From positions 2,170,001 through 2,234,000 of the forward strand of contig NZ_JQFA01000002.1 of assembly GCF_000763385.1 (NCBI RefSeq): a stretch of DNA of 64,000 bases, in the 5' to 3' direction. The stretch's first letter is position 1; each line of letters opens with the position of its first letter. This stretch comes from Leptolyngbya sp. KIOST-1 (lineage in GTDB: Bacteria; Cyanobacteriota; Cyanobacteriia; Phormidesmidales; Phormidesmidaceae). The translations under genes and the position numbers were made by a program. Under the pieces are notes generated by a model, which ran no database searches, was not told the DNA's origin, and worked only from the letters and a program-made list of their open reading frames with translations. Shown piece after piece: positions 1-10,777 of this stretch.

Positions 1-1116
<1,116 letters not shown>

Positions 1117-1166
1117 TCAGCCTAGGGATTCTGCTCCCTGAAACAGCCTATTTCCTTAAAAACTTC

Positions 1167-1925
1167 TCAGTCTTCTACCCAGCGGGGCACGTACTGCCAG
1201 CCGTTGCGAATTTCATCGCGGTACTGCTGGTGATTGGGCTGCTTTTCCTCTACCAGTTTCCAAAACGCGGCGGAATGGTTCATATGCACCGTGTGGCACA
1301 GCTCGTGGACAAAGACGTAGTGCACCAACTCCGGCGGCAAAAACAGCAGCTTGTAATTGAGGCTGATATTTTTGTTGGAGGAACAGCTGGCCCAACGGGT
1401 CTTTTGGCCCCGGATGGAAACCCGGCTAAAGGGCAGGTTGACCACAAAACTTAGCTCGCGCAACCAGGGGGCAAACTCGGCTCGGGCTTTGCGGCTCAGC
1501 CACTGGCGCAGCAGTTCGCTGCAGGCGGCGCTATCTTCGACCGGGCCGCGCAGCAGCAGGGTTTGGGGTGCGCTCTGGGTCATGGCCAGGGTGCGCGAGG
1601 GGAAGGGCTGGTAGTGAACCTGCCAGGTCTGGTGGCGCGATCGCAGCTCAATTTGCCCTGGTTTGTCCTCAAAGTGGGCTTCGGCCAGGGTGGCGGTTTG
1701 GTGAGCCAGCCGCTGGCGCGATCGCCACAGCCAGTCCCGGCGGCGGTGCAGCAGTTCCGGCACCTGGCTGTGGTCAAAGCCGCTGGGAACGACGACCTCG
1801 ATCTGACCATCGAGGTGTAGCTTGATGGAGACATGGCGGGCGCGAACGCTCTCTCGAATTCGGTAGTCGGGCAGCGCCCCCGGGTCAGCGGGAAAAAGCT
1901 GGAGCTGTTCGGAGGATTCAGCCAT
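1167..1925 (-). CDS. YgjP-like (DUF45) zinc metallopeptidase
   Basis: 252 residues with the DUF45/YgjP layout: an N-terminal beta-rich region (SVRARHVSIKLHLDGQIEVV) and a C-terminal catalytic part with FVHELCHTVHMNHS, an HExxH zinc motif (HELCH) with a third ligand expected in NHSAAFW. The segment GQKTRWASCSS just before it is typical of the family. The physiological substrate of these proteins is unknown. The gene lies 26 bp downstream of the Nudix gene on the same strand, so the two are probably co-transcribed. The ATG at 1925 gives the usual family length. Confidence 0.85.
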   Translation of the reverse strand: MAESSEQLQLFPADPGALPDYRIRESVRARHVSIKLHLDGQIEVVVPSGFDHSQVPELLHRRRDWLWRSRQRLAHQTATLAEAHFEDKPGQIELRSRHQTWQVHYQPFPSRTLAMTQSAPQTLLLRGPVEDSAACSELLRQWLSRKARAEFAPWLRELSFVVNLPFSRVSIRGQKTRWASCSSNKNISLNYKLLFLPPELVHYVFVHELCHTVHMNHSAAFWKLVEEKQPNHQQYRDEIRNGWQYVPRWVED

Positions 1926-1951
1926 AGGACAGCAGCAGACGGCACGCTTGG

Positions 1952-2395
1952 TTAGATAGCCTGTTCTATCCTACGGTGCTCCAGAAAAGAGAGCAAAAGT
2001 TGCTGGTGCGGTGGCCCAATCGGGCGCTCTTCCTGGGCGCGTGCCGAGTAGCGTCGACCCCGATGAATATCCTCCACGCTCCACAGCGCCAAGTCCAGGC
2101 CCTCTGTCAGCACCAGGCGCTCTACCGGCATCACCAGCGGCCCGTGGTACACGTGGCGCACCACGGTCTCAGATTCCGATCGCGTAAACCGCTCCAGCCG
2201 TGGGGCGGCATAGCCAATCTCCTCCAGCAGTTCGCGGTAGACCGCCGTATCGGGATCCTCATCGGGTTCGATGTGGCCGCCAAAGAAGGCCCAGTGCCCC
2301 GGCCAGGCAATGGACTCCAGGTCGTCGCGCAGTTGGAGCAAAAAGCGATCGCCCTGATAGAGAATTGCGATCGCCACCTCAGGCTTAGGGGTCAT
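1952..2395 (-). CDS. Nudix hydrolase
   Basis: 147 residues with a clear Nudix box, GGHIEPDED followed by YRELLEEIGY, which binds Mg2+ and hydrolyses a nucleoside diphosphate linked to another group. The substrate cannot be read from the sequence. It is the first gene of a probable two-gene unit with the DUF45 peptidase and is divergent from psaA, separated by a long regulatory region. Confidence 0.88.
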   Translation of the reverse strand: MTPKPEVAIAILYQGDRFLLQLRDDLESIAWPGHWAFFGGHIEPDEDPDTAVYRELLEEIGYAAPRLERFTRSESETVVRHVYHGPLVMPVERLVLTEGLDLALWSVEDIHRGRRYSARAQEERPIGPPHQQLLLSFLEHRRIEQAI

Positions 2396-2842
2396 AGGGC
2401 AAGCTGGTTATCCGTAGTTTTTCTGGGCTAAGTGAGGCCCACCACGCCTACCGCCCCGATCCTCGCCCCGCCGGTCTGGGTCGGGAAGAATGGACGGCAG
2501 TGGAGCCGGGGTAAGCGTCAATCGTACCGGCCATCGTCAATGCTGCTTGAGGGGTTACCTCCACAGCTACAGCGTCAAACGCCGCCATTTCGGGAACGAC
2601 GAGGCGTCTGTAACCCGCTAAAAATCAAGCATCGATCCCCAACAATTAACATTAATTAACAAAAAGAGCTTGCGATCGCCAATTTAGAGAAAAAGTCCCC
2701 GCCGTTTATTGAGTTTCGTTAATAGAACACCAATTCAGAGATCAATTTTGCGATCAGAGTATTTCTGGAAGCCCTGTAGATCAAGGGCTTCCGCAGATTG
2801 AATTATTGTTAACCTCCGTCAAAAAGGGTCAAATCGCGAGAC
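2396..2842. other. Long intergenic region upstream of psaA
   Basis: No credible gene is present. The part from about 2640 is AT-rich and fits a regulated promoter region. A perfect 9-bp stem, GGAAGCCCT at 2767-2775 and AGGGCTTCC at 2784-2792 with an 8-nt loop, lies about 50 bp upstream of the predicted -10 box. It has no T-run, so a regulator site is as likely as a terminator. Confidence 0.5.
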
Positions 2843-2848
2843 TATAAT
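2843..2848 (+). promoter_or_regulatory. psaA candidate -10 box
   Basis: A perfect TATAAT lies about 120 nt before the psaA ATG. No good -35 TTGACA is seen at 17 bp spacing, which would fit a promoter dependent on an activator, as known for light-regulated psaAB promoters. The start site would be near 2855. Confidence 0.45.
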
Positions 2849-2879
2849 GCTCAAGAGTAATCACCGCCTAAGTATCGGT

Positions 2880-2911
2880 TGTACCTGTGGGCGATCGCGC
2901 CCTTAGGTACA
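2880..2911 (+). promoter_or_regulatory. psaA 5'-leader hairpin built around a HIP1 site
   Basis: TGTACCT (2880-2886) pairs with AGGTACA (2905-2911). Inside, GGGCG (2889-2893) pairs with CGCCC (2898-2902) around an ATCG loop, separated by a small symmetric internal loop. It lies between the predicted transcription start and the ribosome site and would form in the mRNA. Confidence 0.5.
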
Positions 2912-2969
2912 GTTCTAGCCAAGGTGATTGATTCTCGATTTGCTTTTGTCTAGAGAGAGGAGAGTCTCC

Positions 2970-5234
2970 ATGACAACTACCCCGCGGGAGCGGGAGGCGA
3001 AAGCCAAAGTCATCGTTGATAAGGATCCGGTACCTACTTCTTTTGAGAGGTGGGGCAAGCCAGGTCACTTCGACCGGACTTTGGCTAAAGGGCCCAAAAC
3101 CACCACCTGGATTTGGAACCTTCACGCCGACGCTCACGATTTTGATAGTCATACCAGTGATTTAGAAGACATTTCGCGCAAAATCTTTAGCGCTCACTTC
3201 GGTCACTTAGCCGTCATCTTTATTTGGCTCAGCGGCATGTACTTCCATGGCGCTAAGTTTTCAAACTTCGAAGCCTGGATGACCAACCCCACGGGCATCA
3301 AGCCCAGCGCTCAGGTGGTCTGGCCGATCTTCGGTCAAGAGATCCTGAATGCCGACGTGGGTGGTGGTTTCCACGGTATTCAAATTACATCTGGTCTCTT
3401 TCAGTACTGGCGTGCTGCGGGCTTCACCAACGGCTTCCAGCTCTACTGCACCGCTATTGGGGCGCTGGTAATGGCGGCTCTGATGCTGTTTGCGGGCTGG
3501 TTCCACTACCACAAGCGCGCTCCCAAGCTGGAGTGGTTCCAGAACGTGGAATCGATGATGAACCACCACCTGGCAGGCCTGCTCGGTCTGGGCTGCCTGA
3601 GCTGGGCGGGTCACCAAATCCACGTGGCGCTCCCCGTCAACAAAATGCTGGATGCTGGCGTGGCCCCGCAGGACATTCCCCTGCCCCACGAATTCATCCT
3701 TAACAAAGCTTTGATGGCGGATCTGTACCCCAGCTTTGCGGAGGGGCTGAAACCCTTCTTCACCCTCAACTGGAACGTATACGCTGACTTCCTCACCTTC
3801 AAGGGTGGTTTGAACCCTGTGACCGGTGGCCTGTGGCTGTCGGATACGGCCCACCACCACCTGGCGCTGGCAGTGCTCTTCATTGTGGCGGGCCACATGT
3901 ACCGCACCAACTGGGGCATCGGCCACAGCATGAAGGAGATTCTAGAGGGCCACAAAGGCGATCCTCTACTCTTCGGCGGGCGCGGTCACGACGGTCTGTA
4001 CGAGAACCTGACCACTTCCTGGCACGCCCAGCTGGCCGTCAACCTGGCCATCCTCGGTTCCTTGACCATCATCGTGGCGCACCACATGTACGCCATGCCG
4101 CCCTATCCGTACATCGCGACGGATTATCCCACCCAGCTGTCGCTGTTCACCCACCACATGTGGATTGGCGGCTTCCTGATTGTGGGAGCTGGTGCCCACG
4201 CGGCCATCTTCATGGTGCGTGACTACGACCCGGCGGTGAACCAAAACAACGCCCTCGACCGGATGCTGCGCTCCCGCGATGCGATCATCTCGCATCTGAA
4301 CTGGGTGTGTATTTTCCTCGGCTTCCACAGCTTTGGTCTGTACATCCACAACGACACCATGCGCGCCCTGGGCCGTCCCCAGGACATGTTCTCGGATACC
4401 GCCATTCAGCTGCAGCCGATCTTTGCCCAGTGGGTGCAAGGGTTCCACGCTGCCGCCGCAGGCAATACCGCCCCCAACGCGCTGGCTAGCGTTAGCCCTG
4501 TCTTCGGTGGGGCTGGGGTAGCTGTCGCAGGCAAAGTGGCGATGATGCCCATGGCCCTCGGCACCGCCGACTTCATGGTGCACCACATCCATGCCTTCAC
4601 CATCCACGTGACGGCCTTGATTCTGCTCAAGGGCGTGCTGTTCGCCCGCAGCTCTCGCCTGATTCCCGACAAAGGTGAACTGGGCTTCCGGTTCCCCTGC
4701 GACGGTCCCGGTCGGGGCGGCACCTGCCAGGTATCGGGTTGGGACCACGTGTTCCTCGGCCTGTTCTGGATGTACAACTCCCTATCGATTGTGATTTTCC
4801 ACTTCAGCTGGAAGATGCAGTCGGACATCTGGGGGACGGTGAGCCCCGATGGCACGGTGAGCCACATCACGGGCGGCAACTTTGCGGCCAGTGCCATCAC
4901 CATCAACGGCTGGTTGCGCGACTTCCTGTGGGCGCAGGCCTCGCAGGTGATTGGCTCCTACGGGTCGGCGCTGTCGGCCTACGGCCTGATGTTCCTGGGC
5001 GCTCACTTTGTCTGGGCCTTCAGTCTGATGTTTCTGTTCAGTGGTCGCGGCTACTGGCAGGAGCTGATTGAGTCCATCGTCTGGGCGCACAGCAAGCTGA
5101 AGGTGGCTCCGGCCATCCAGCCTCGGGCGCTGAGCATCACTCAGGGTCGGGCTGTGGGTGTGGCCCACTACCTCCTCGGGGGGATTGCCACCACCTGGGC
5201 CTTCTTCCTGGCTCGAATTATCGCGGTGGGCTAG
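2970..5234 (+). CDS. psaA: Photosystem I P700 apoprotein A1
   Basis: 754 residues, the usual PsaA length. The thylakoid membrane protein pairs with PsaB to hold P700, the primary acceptors and the FX 4Fe-4S cluster. The sequence is collinear with known Psa[48 protein letters not shown] and the FX loop [12 protein letters not shown], with cluster ligands Cys577 and Cys586. An in-frame upstream TTG at 2928 is possible, but ATG 2970 gives [17 protein letters not shown], matching homologues, and has a strong ribosome site (AGAGAGAGGAGAG) at 2951-2963. psaB follows 161 bp downstream. Confidence 0.99.
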   Translation: MTTTPREREAKAKVIVDKDPVPTSFERWGKPGHFDRTLAKGPKTTTWIWNLHADAHDFDSHTSDLEDISRKIFSAHFGHLAVIFIWLSGMYFHGAKFSNFEAWMTNPTGIKPSAQVVWPIFGQEILNADVGGGFHGIQITSGLFQYWRAAGFTNGFQLYCTAIGALVMAALMLFAGWFHYHKRAPKLEWFQNVESMMNHHLAGLLGLGCLSWAGHQIHVALPVNKMLDAGVAPQDIPLPHEFILNKALMADLYPSFAEGLKPFFTLNWNVYADFLTFKGGLNPVTGGLWLSDTAHHHLALAVLFIVAGHMYRTNWGIGHSMKEILEGHKGDPLLFGGRGHDGLYENLTTSWHAQLAVNLAILGSLTIIVAHHMYAMPPYPYIATDYPTQLSLFTHHMWIGGFLIVGAGAHAAIFMVRDYDPAVNQNNALDRMLRSRDAIISHLNWVCIFLGFHSFGLYIHNDTMRALGRPQDMFSDTAIQLQPIFAQWVQGFHAAAAGNTAPNALASVSPVFGGAGVAVAGKVAMMPMALGTADFMVHHIHAFTIHVTALILLKGVLFARSSRLIPDKGELGFRFPCDGPGRGGTCQVSGWDHVFLGLFWMYNSLSIVIFHFSWKMQSDIWGTVSPDGTVSHITGGNFAASAITINGWLRDFLWAQASQVIGSYGSALSAYGLMFLGAHFVWAFSLMFLFSGRGYWQELIESIVWAHSKLKVAPAIQPRALSITQGRAVGVAHYLLGGIATTWAFFLARIIAVG

Positions 5235-5291
5235 GTTTCTCGTCATGGAATCTCCTGGGGGTGGGTGTCTGGCATGTACGGGGTTTGGTAA

Positions 5292-5317
5292 GGGCGCACT
5301 GCGGTGCGCCCCTACGG
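5292..5317. repeat. CCTACG-type hairpin between psaA and psaB
   Basis: GGGCGCAC (5292-5299), loop TGCG, GTGCGCCC (5304-5311), then CCTACG. This belongs to the hairpin-plus-CCTACG family also seen at 7958, 20919, 21673 and 35271. Inside the psaA-psaB transcript it would form a very stable stem. Confidence 0.65.
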
Positions 5318-5395
5318 ACCTTGCCTCGTCCCGATGACCCCGCCCCTACCAACCGCACACATGACTCAAATGTCGTACTAAATCCGTTTTGATTC

Positions 5396-7597
5396 ATGGC
5401 AACTAAATTCCCTAAATTTAGCCAGGACCTGGCTGCCGATCCGACCACACGGCGGATCTGGTACGGGATTGCCACCGCCCACGACTTTGAAAGCCACGAC
5501 GGCATGACGGAGGAGAATCTTTACCAAAAGATCTTCGCCTCTCACTTTGGCCACCTGGCAATCATCTTTCTGTGGACTTCGGGCAACCTGTTCCACGTCG
5601 CCTGGCAAGGCAACTTCGAGCAGTGGATCAAAGATCCGCTCAACATCAAGCCCATCGCCCACGCGATCTGGGATCCTCACTTTGGCCAGCCTGCGGTAGA
5701 TGCCTTCTCCCAGGCCGGGTCTTCTAGCCCCGTTAACGTGGCGTTCTCCGGGGTGTACCACTGGTGGTACACCATCGGTATGCGCACCAACAACGACCTG
5801 TACAGCGGTGCGGTCTTTCTGCTGATTCTGTCGGCTATCTTCCTGTTTGCCGGCTGGCTGCACCTGCAGCCCAAGTTCCGCCCCAGCCTGTCCTGGTTCA
5901 AGAACGCTGAGTCGCGCCTGAACCACCACCTGGCTGGACTGTTCGGCGTCAGCTCCCTGGCCTGGACCGGTCACCTGGTGCACGTGGCGATTCCCGAATC
6001 TCGCGGTGTCCACGTGGGTTGGGACAACTTCCTCTCCATGAAGCCCCACCCAGAGGGTCTGCTGCCCTTCTTCACGGGTAATTGGGGGGTCTACGCCCAG
6101 AACCCTGACACCTCTAGCCATATCTTCGGTACGGCGACCGGGTCTGGGTCTGCGATTCTAACCTTCCTGGGTGGCTTCCATCCTCAGACTGAGTCCCTCT
6201 GGCTGACGGATATGGCCCACCACCACCTGGCGATCGCGGTGATCTTCATCATCGCCGGGCACATGTACCGCACCAACTTTGGGATTGGCCACAGCATTAA
6301 GGAAATCCTGAATGCTCACAAGCCCCCTGCTGGCGGTCTCGGTGAAGGTCACAAGGGTCTTTACGACACTCTGAACAACTCCCTCCACTTCCAGCTGGCG
6401 CTGGCCCTGGCTTCCCTGGGCGTGGTCACCTCCCTGGTGGCGCAGCACATGTACGCGCTGCCCCCCTATGCCTTCATGGCTAAGGACTACACCACCCAGG
6501 CGGCGCTCTACACCCACCACCAGTACATCGCTGGCTTCATCATGGTGGGGGCCTTTGCCCACGGCGCTATCTTCCTGGTGCGTGACTACGACCCCGTTGC
6601 CAACAAAAACAACGTCCTCGATCGCGTTCTGCAGCACAAGGAAGCGATTATCTCGCACCTGAGCTGGGTGTCGCTGTTCCTGGGCTTCCACACCCTGGGA
6701 CTGTACGTCCACAACGACGTGGTGGTCGCCTTTGGCACTCCCGAGAAGCAAATTCTGGTCGAACCCGTGTTTGCCCAGTGGGTGCAGGCCGCTTCGGGTA
6801 AAGTGCTCTATGGCTTCGATACCCTGCTGTCGAACCCCGACAGCGTGACCCAAACCGCCAATGCCGTCTGGCTGCCCGGCTGGTTTGAGGCCATCAACAG
6901 CAACGCTAACTCGCTGTTTCTGACCATTGGTCCTGGCGATTTCCTGGTTCACCACGCGATCGCCCTGGGTCTGCACACCACCACCTTGATCCTGGTCAAG
7001 GGTGCCCTGGATGCTCGCGGCTCCAAGCTGATGCCCGACAAAAAAGACTTCGGCTACAGCTTCCCCTGCGACGGCCCTGGCCGTGGCGGCACCTGCGACA
7101 TCTCCGCGTGGGATTCCTTCTACCTGGCGATGTTCTGGATGCTCAACACCATTGGTTGGGTTACCTTCTACTGGCACTGGAAGCATCTGAGCATCTGGAG
7201 CGGCAACGTCGCCCAGTTCAACGAGTCCTCCAACTACCTGATGGGCTGGCTCCGCGATTACCTGTGGCTCAACAGCTCTCAGCTGATCAACGGCTACAAC
7301 CCCTACGGCATGAATAACCTCGCGGTTTGGGCCTGGATGTTCCTCTTTGGGCACCTGGTCTGGGCTACTGGCTTCATGTTCCTGATCTCCTGGCGGGGCT
7401 ACTGGCAAGAGCTGATCGAAACTCTGGTCTGGGCCCACGAGCGCACTCCCCTGGCTAACCTGGTTCGCTGGAAGGACAAGCCCGTTGCCATGTCGATCAT
7501 TCAGGGTCGAGTTGTGGGTCTGGCCCACTTCACCGTGGGTTACATTCTCACCTACGCCGCCTTCCTGATAGCTTCGACCTCCAGCCGCTTCGGCTAA
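5396..7597 (+). CDS. psaB: Photosystem I P700 apoprotein A2
   Basis: 733 residues, within the normal PsaB range. It is the partner of PsaA in the photosystem I core. Diagnostic segments are the start [20 protein letters not shown], the repeated histidine-rich antenna helices ([40 protein letters not shown]) and the FX loop [12 protein letters not shown], with ligands Cys558 and Cys567. ATG 5396 is the family start. No strong Shine-Dalgarno sequence is visible before it. The gene ends 21 bp before a strong terminator. Confidence 0.99.
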   Translation: MATKFPKFSQDLAADPTTRRIWYGIATAHDFESHDGMTEENLYQKIFASHFGHLAIIFLWTSGNLFHVAWQGNFEQWIKDPLNIKPIAHAIWDPHFGQPAVDAFSQAGSSSPVNVAFSGVYHWWYTIGMRTNNDLYSGAVFLLILSAIFLFAGWLHLQPKFRPSLSWFKNAESRLNHHLAGLFGVSSLAWTGHLVHVAIPESRGVHVGWDNFLSMKPHPEGLLPFFTGNWGVYAQNPDTSSHIFGTATGSGSAILTFLGGFHPQTESLWLTDMAHHHLAIAVIFIIAGHMYRTNFGIGHSIKEILNAHKPPAGGLGEGHKGLYDTLNNSLHFQLALALASLGVVTSLVAQHMYALPPYAFMAKDYTTQAALYTHHQYIAGFIMVGAFAHGAIFLVRDYDPVANKNNVLDRVLQHKEAIISHLSWVSLFLGFHTLGLYVHNDVVVAFGTPEKQILVEPVFAQWVQAASGKVLYGFDTLLSNPDSVTQTANAVWLPGWFEAINSNANSLFLTIGPGDFLVHHAIALGLHTTTLILVKGALDARGSKLMPDKKDFGYSFPCDGPGRGGTCDISAWDSFYLAMFWMLNTIGWVTFYWHWKHLSIWSGNVAQFNESSNYLMGWLRDYLWLNSSQLINGYNPYGMNNLAVWAWMFLFGHLVWATGFMFLISWRGYWQELIETLVWAHERTPLANLVRWKDKPVAMSIIQGRVVGLAHFTVGYILTYAAFLIASTSSRFG

Positions 7598-7618
7598 GTT
7601 GGACTAGTTAGTTAACGT

Positions 7619-7653
7619 AAAGCGCCCCGATGCAGTGCATCGGGGCGCTTTTT
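7619..7653 (+). terminator. psaAB terminator
   Basis: A perfect 15-bp stem, AAAGCGCCCCGATGC / GCATCGGGGCGCTTT, with loop AGT and a T-tract, starts 21 bp after the psaB stop codon. Confidence 0.93.
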
Positions 7654-8082
7654 GTAGGCGTTTGAAAAAAACAAGCATTAGCCCAAGATTGGCTGTCTCT
7701 TACTCAACAAGTGTTTCCTCATTCCAAAGGAGCTTTATCAACTCCATTTATGTTCGCACCATCTGCAAAGAGGGCACTCTATACGATAGAGAGGAAAACT
7801 ATATCGCTTGGTTATCAGCGTGATGACGTGTTTGCCTCCTTGCGCTTGACTAGGGCGATGCATATACCCTCTCCTCGGTACAACCCCCTTAGAAGTTTGG
7901 GCCAAAGCTCCAACTCTAGCTCATACTGAATCTGGCTTGGCTACCTCCGGTTGAGTTGGGCAAACACCGTTTGCCCCTACGCAAACCTCCTGTTTTGAAT
8001 CGAGGTTATGCGATTCGGATATGGCATCACTGGTTTGCAATAATCGTCTCTTTTTATTTGTTGATATTGGAAGAAATCAACT
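7654..8082. other. Intergenic region without a convincing gene
   Basis: Short open frames exist (7635-7823, 7711-7929) but lack ribosome sites and recognisable content. From here to about 9554 the base composition is AT-richer than the surrounding chromosome. Confidence 0.4.
7958..7981. repeat. CCTACG-type hairpin
   Basis: GGGCAAAC, loop ACC, GTTTGCCC, followed by CCTACG. Same architecture as the element in the psaA-psaB gap. Confidence 0.6.
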
Positions 8083-8820
8083 ATGACCAGCACAGTTACC
8101 AACTTGACTTTAGCTAAGCAGGGAAATCCTAAAGCTATTGAAGCACTAATCCACCGTCAGCTTCATACAAGGGGGATTCAAACAAAGGTCAATTTGAAAT
8201 CTACAGGTCTGTATATCCTTCTAGAATCAGAGCAGGTACCATCTAAAGTAGTGACTTTCTCCTTTATTCAAAAAGGATTATTGAATCTCAACCCATCTGG
8301 AATTGATAAGGTCTACGTATATGGCAGGCAAATGGGTTCAGATGCGCCGGACTGGGGTGAGTCTTTTGTGTTGGGCGAGAAAGGAACACAAATAAATACT
8401 ATTAGTAGAGTGACCCGCCAAGATTCAAACGACCATCTTACTAATTTTCAATCCTTTGGAATTGCGTCTGTTGAAAGTAACTCAAGCAAAAGCTTAGGTA
8501 TAAAGGAGAAGCTCCAGGAAATTGAGCAACTAAGGATAGAAGGTGCAATAACGGCTGAAGAGTATTCTGCACTTCGTAATGAAACTCTCGGAGTCAAGCC
8601 ACAACCAGCAAACTCTGGCATTAGCAATAATTCTAATTCCCATACAGTAGTCAATGTGGTTACAGGTCAAGCAGTAGAAAATACCAATAAAGAAGAAAAA
8701 ACCACAAAAAGTCAGGAAGGTGGTTGCTACAAGCAATGGGCACTTCACCTTGTTTTAAGCATTTTTACAGGTGGTGGATGGCTACTGGTCTGGTTGATTC
8801 TTGCTATAGCCAAGATATAG
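8083..8820 (+). CDS. Hypothetical protein with SHOCT motif and C-terminal membrane helix
   Basis: 245 residues. Residues 1-100 (LAKQGNPKAIEALIHRQL, VYVYGRQ) resemble an uncharacterised N-terminal domain I associate with other cyanobacterial hypotheticals. Around residues 140-170, IKEKLQEIEQLRIEGAITAE followed by EYSAL fits the SHOCT short-domain pattern. A Ser/Asn-rich linker leads to one hydrophobic segment near the C-terminus (LVLSIFTGGGWLLVWLILAI). A cytosolic protein anchored by its tail is the simplest reading. Low GC and AT-ending codons set it apart from its neighbours and suggest transfer. Function unknown. Confidence 0.7.
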   Translation: MTSTVTNLTLAKQGNPKAIEALIHRQLHTRGIQTKVNLKSTGLYILLESEQVPSKVVTFSFIQKGLLNLNPSGIDKVYVYGRQMGSDAPDWGESFVLGEKGTQINTISRVTRQDSNDHLTNFQSFGIASVESNSSKSLGIKEKLQEIEQLRIEGAITAEEYSALRNETLGVKPQPANSGISNNSNSHTVVNVVTGQAVENTNKEEKTTKSQEGGCYKQWALHLVLSIFTGGGWLLVWLILAIAKI

Positions 8821-8831
8821 GTTCTTATAAG

Positions 8832-9131
8832 ATGTTAAAGTTTATGGTTAAAGCATATAGGTATAGTAGTCTAAAACAGATACTGAATATTCCAGATGGT
8901 TGTTGCTTATATGCTGAGTCTTGTTCTTGTTATGCCGAGAGAATGATTCAGGAAAAAGGGCAATTGTTTGCCTTGCCCAGCATCATTCTTAGACTTTTGC
9001 GGTGCAATCCTGCGTCTCACAAAGCAATAGGTCATTCATATCACGACATAAACTTAACCTCAGAAGTTCTAAAGCGTAGTGGGAAAACCCGATATGTTTA
9101 TCGAGGTGTGCCTTACTATCGGCAAGTTTGA
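8832..9131 (+). CDS. Small hypothetical protein, possible DUF4278-like tail
   Basis: A 99-residue frame from ATG 8832, just after the preceding stop. The last residues (KTRYVYRGVPY) look like the Y-RG-xY core of the cyanobacterial DUF4278 family, which normally forms a small protein alone. The Cys-rich N-terminal part (CCLYAESCSCYAE) is not recognised. Low GC. It may be a genuine small gene or a remnant. Confidence 0.35.
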   Translation: MLKFMVKAYRYSSLKQILNIPDGCCLYAESCSCYAERMIQEKGQLFALPSIILRLLRCNPASHKAIGHSYHDINLTSEVLKRSGKTRYVYRGVPYYRQV

Positions 9132-9320
9132 TTAATAAATAAATAGTTGAATTGCTTTGACTCTCCAGGAAAAAACACTGAGAGGGCTTGTTGTATATTT
9201 TTAAGTTGCATAATCTCCTGCTTCCCTTTAAAATTCAAAATCTGCTCATCTAAGCTGAGTTGTACCAATTCAAAGTGAAAGCAAGCATAATAGAGAGATG
9301 TGGCCTAAGCTTTTGTAGCC

Positions 9321-9437
9321 ATGGGCAGACCCCTCATCCTCGAGATTGCAGAAAGTGTTGAGTTTTTGGAAAGAAGCCTAAAGCAAGCAAGAGCAGTATT
9401 CGCAAAGTTCAATTTCATTCTTGATGCCCTTCTTTAA
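9321..9437 (+). pseudogene. Remnant of an IS630-like transposase N-terminus
   Basis: A 38-codon frame starts MGRPLILEIAESVEFLERSL and ends in TAA. This opening resembles the first residues of the winged-helix region of IS630-type transposases common in cyanobacteria; the resemblance then breaks down. No terminal repeats are visible. The rest of the gap 9132-9554 shows no gene. Confidence 0.4.
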
Positions 9438-9554
9438 ATGCTTTCTAGAACCCCTAGTTATATTCAACCCCATTTTATTGGTGTACCTATTGCTGCTACC
9501 GTACCTTATTAGCCTAAGAGACACTGTATCCGAAGTGCAACTGTTGACTTATCA

Positions 9555-10031
9555 ATGGTGAAGGATGAGATTACGATCCGCACAGTGAAGGTGAGCGATG
9601 CAGCGGCCATCGCACGACTTTGGCTTCAATGCACAGCGGAAGTGGCGGTGTATGAGCCCATCTATACTCCGGCAATAGATGTCGAAGACTTGGCCCACCG
9701 TCTTGGTGCTGAGTTTGGCTCAGGTAAGAAGTTCGGTTGGGTGGCGGAAGTCGGCAACGAACTCGCTGGTTATGTCACTTGCTTAGTACAGGAGGAGGAG
9801 CCGATCTTTGTACGGCGGCAATACGTCTACGTTGCTGACTTGGACGTAGCTCCTTCATACCGGGGGCAGGGGCTGAGCCGGGTGCTGATGAACCGGGTGG
9901 AGCAGTATGCCCAAGCGTGCGGGATCCGGCGCTTGGAATTGGCCGTCGCCTACGGGGACCCCCGATCCCGAGCGGTGTGGGAGCGTCACGGTTTTCAACC
10001 CCATTTCATCCACCTGCACAAGGATCTTTGA
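9555..10031 (+). CDS. GNAT family N-acetyltransferase
   Basis: 158 residues. ITIRTVKVSDAAAIARLWLQ is a typical GNAT N-terminus. VADLDVAPSYRGQGLSRVLM carries the acetyl-CoA binding Q/RxxGxG/A motif (RGQGLS), and SRAVWERHGFQ is the usual C-terminal strand. It should acetylate an amine; the acceptor is unknown. It stands alone, convergent with the next gene. Confidence 0.85.
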   Translation: MVKDEITIRTVKVSDAAAIARLWLQCTAEVAVYEPIYTPAIDVEDLAHRLGAEFGSGKKFGWVAEVGNELAGYVTCLVQEEEPIFVRRQYVYVADLDVAPSYRGQGLSRVLMNRVEQYAQACGIRRLELAVAYGDPRSRAVWERHGFQPHFIHLHKDL

Positions 10032-10068
10032 GCCGCCGGTACGGAATGCTGTAGGCCATGTTCGCGCA

Positions 10069-10722
10069 CTACCGTTGACTATGCCGCCGATAGGTCGCTG
10101 CATAGTCTGGCACCTCAAGCTGCGGCAAACACTGCTCATCCGCCACTGGGGCCGCCGCTGTCTGTTGCAGCGGAATCTCCCCTGCCCACACCGGCAGCGC
10201 GTAATCCTCTGGCGCATCAATGGGTGGGCCAGTGCGTACCTTGGCGGAGGCTTCAGCGATCGGCAGCCCCAGCACCAGGGTACCGGCTAGCTCCTGGGGG
10301 TTGGGGGGGCGCACCTCTGCCCATCGCCCGGGCACCACATGGTCGGTAAATGCCTTGAGTGCCATCAGCTTTTCGGTCGGGTCATCCACCCGAGTGGCGG
10401 TGCCAAACAGCACCACCGAGCGATAGTTCATCGAGTGGTGAAAGGCCGATCGCGCCAGCACCAACCCATCCAGCAGTGTCACCGTCAGGCATACGTCCAC
10501 GCCGCGATCGAGGGTGCGCAGCATGCGGCTGGCGGGGGAACCGTGGATGTAGAGCTGGTCTTCTAGTCGGCCATAGGCGGTGGGAATGACAAAGGGTTGC
10601 CCTTCAACGGCAAAGCCCAGGTGACAGATCAGCGCTTCATCGAGGATGTCGTAGACCTGCTGGGCATCGTAGCTGGCGCGCTGGGGGAGGCGTTTGACTT
10701 GGGTGCGGGGGTTGGGGAGCAT
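10069..10722 (-). CDS. Pyridoxamine 5'-phosphate oxidase-like flavin-binding protein
   Basis: 217 residues. The split-barrel FMN-binding fold is indicated by YDILDEALICHLGF, QPFVIPTAYGR, DQLYIHGSPASRML and the later HHSMNYRSVVLFGTA. Similar proteins (COG3467, NimA-like) bind FMN or F420, and their substrates are mostly unknown. The frame is open further upstream to 10974, but that part is low-complexity Pro/Ser and overlaps the transglutaminase gene, so ATG 10722 is preferred. The leader before this ATG is the CACCCATCC pyrimidine repeat. Confidence 0.82.
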   Translation of the reverse strand: MLPNPRTQVKRLPQRASYDAQQVYDILDEALICHLGFAVEGQPFVIPTAYGRLEDQLYIHGSPASRMLRTLDRGVDVCLTVTLLDGLVLARSAFHHSMNYRSVVLFGTATRVDDPTEKLMALKAFTDHVVPGRWAEVRPPNPQELAGTLVLGLPIAEASAKVRTGPPIDAPEDYALPVWAGEIPLQQTAAAPVADEQCLPQLEVPDYAATYRRHSQR

Positions 10723-10777
10723 GGGTTTGGGGGTGGATGGGTGGATGGGTAAAGGGGTGAAGAGGTGACGGGTGGTG
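10723..10777 (-). repeat. Pyrimidine-rich CACCCATCC leader repeat
   Basis: On minus this reads CACCCCTTTACCCATCCACC and onward to the ATG at 10722. It fills the whole gap between the transglutaminase stop codon and this start codon. Confidence 0.75.

Noticed and set aside
3966..4748. 260-codon frame antisense to psaA
   Set aside because: Shadow of the high-GC third positions of psaA, with no ribosome site.
6158..7528. Long open frame of 456 codons antisense to psaB
   Set aside because: It mirrors the codon pattern of psaB, has no recognisable domain, and psaB is certain.
7635..7929. Two short overlapping open frames after psaB
   Set aside because: One begins inside the terminator, there is no ribosome site, and neither product resembles a known small photosynthesis protein.
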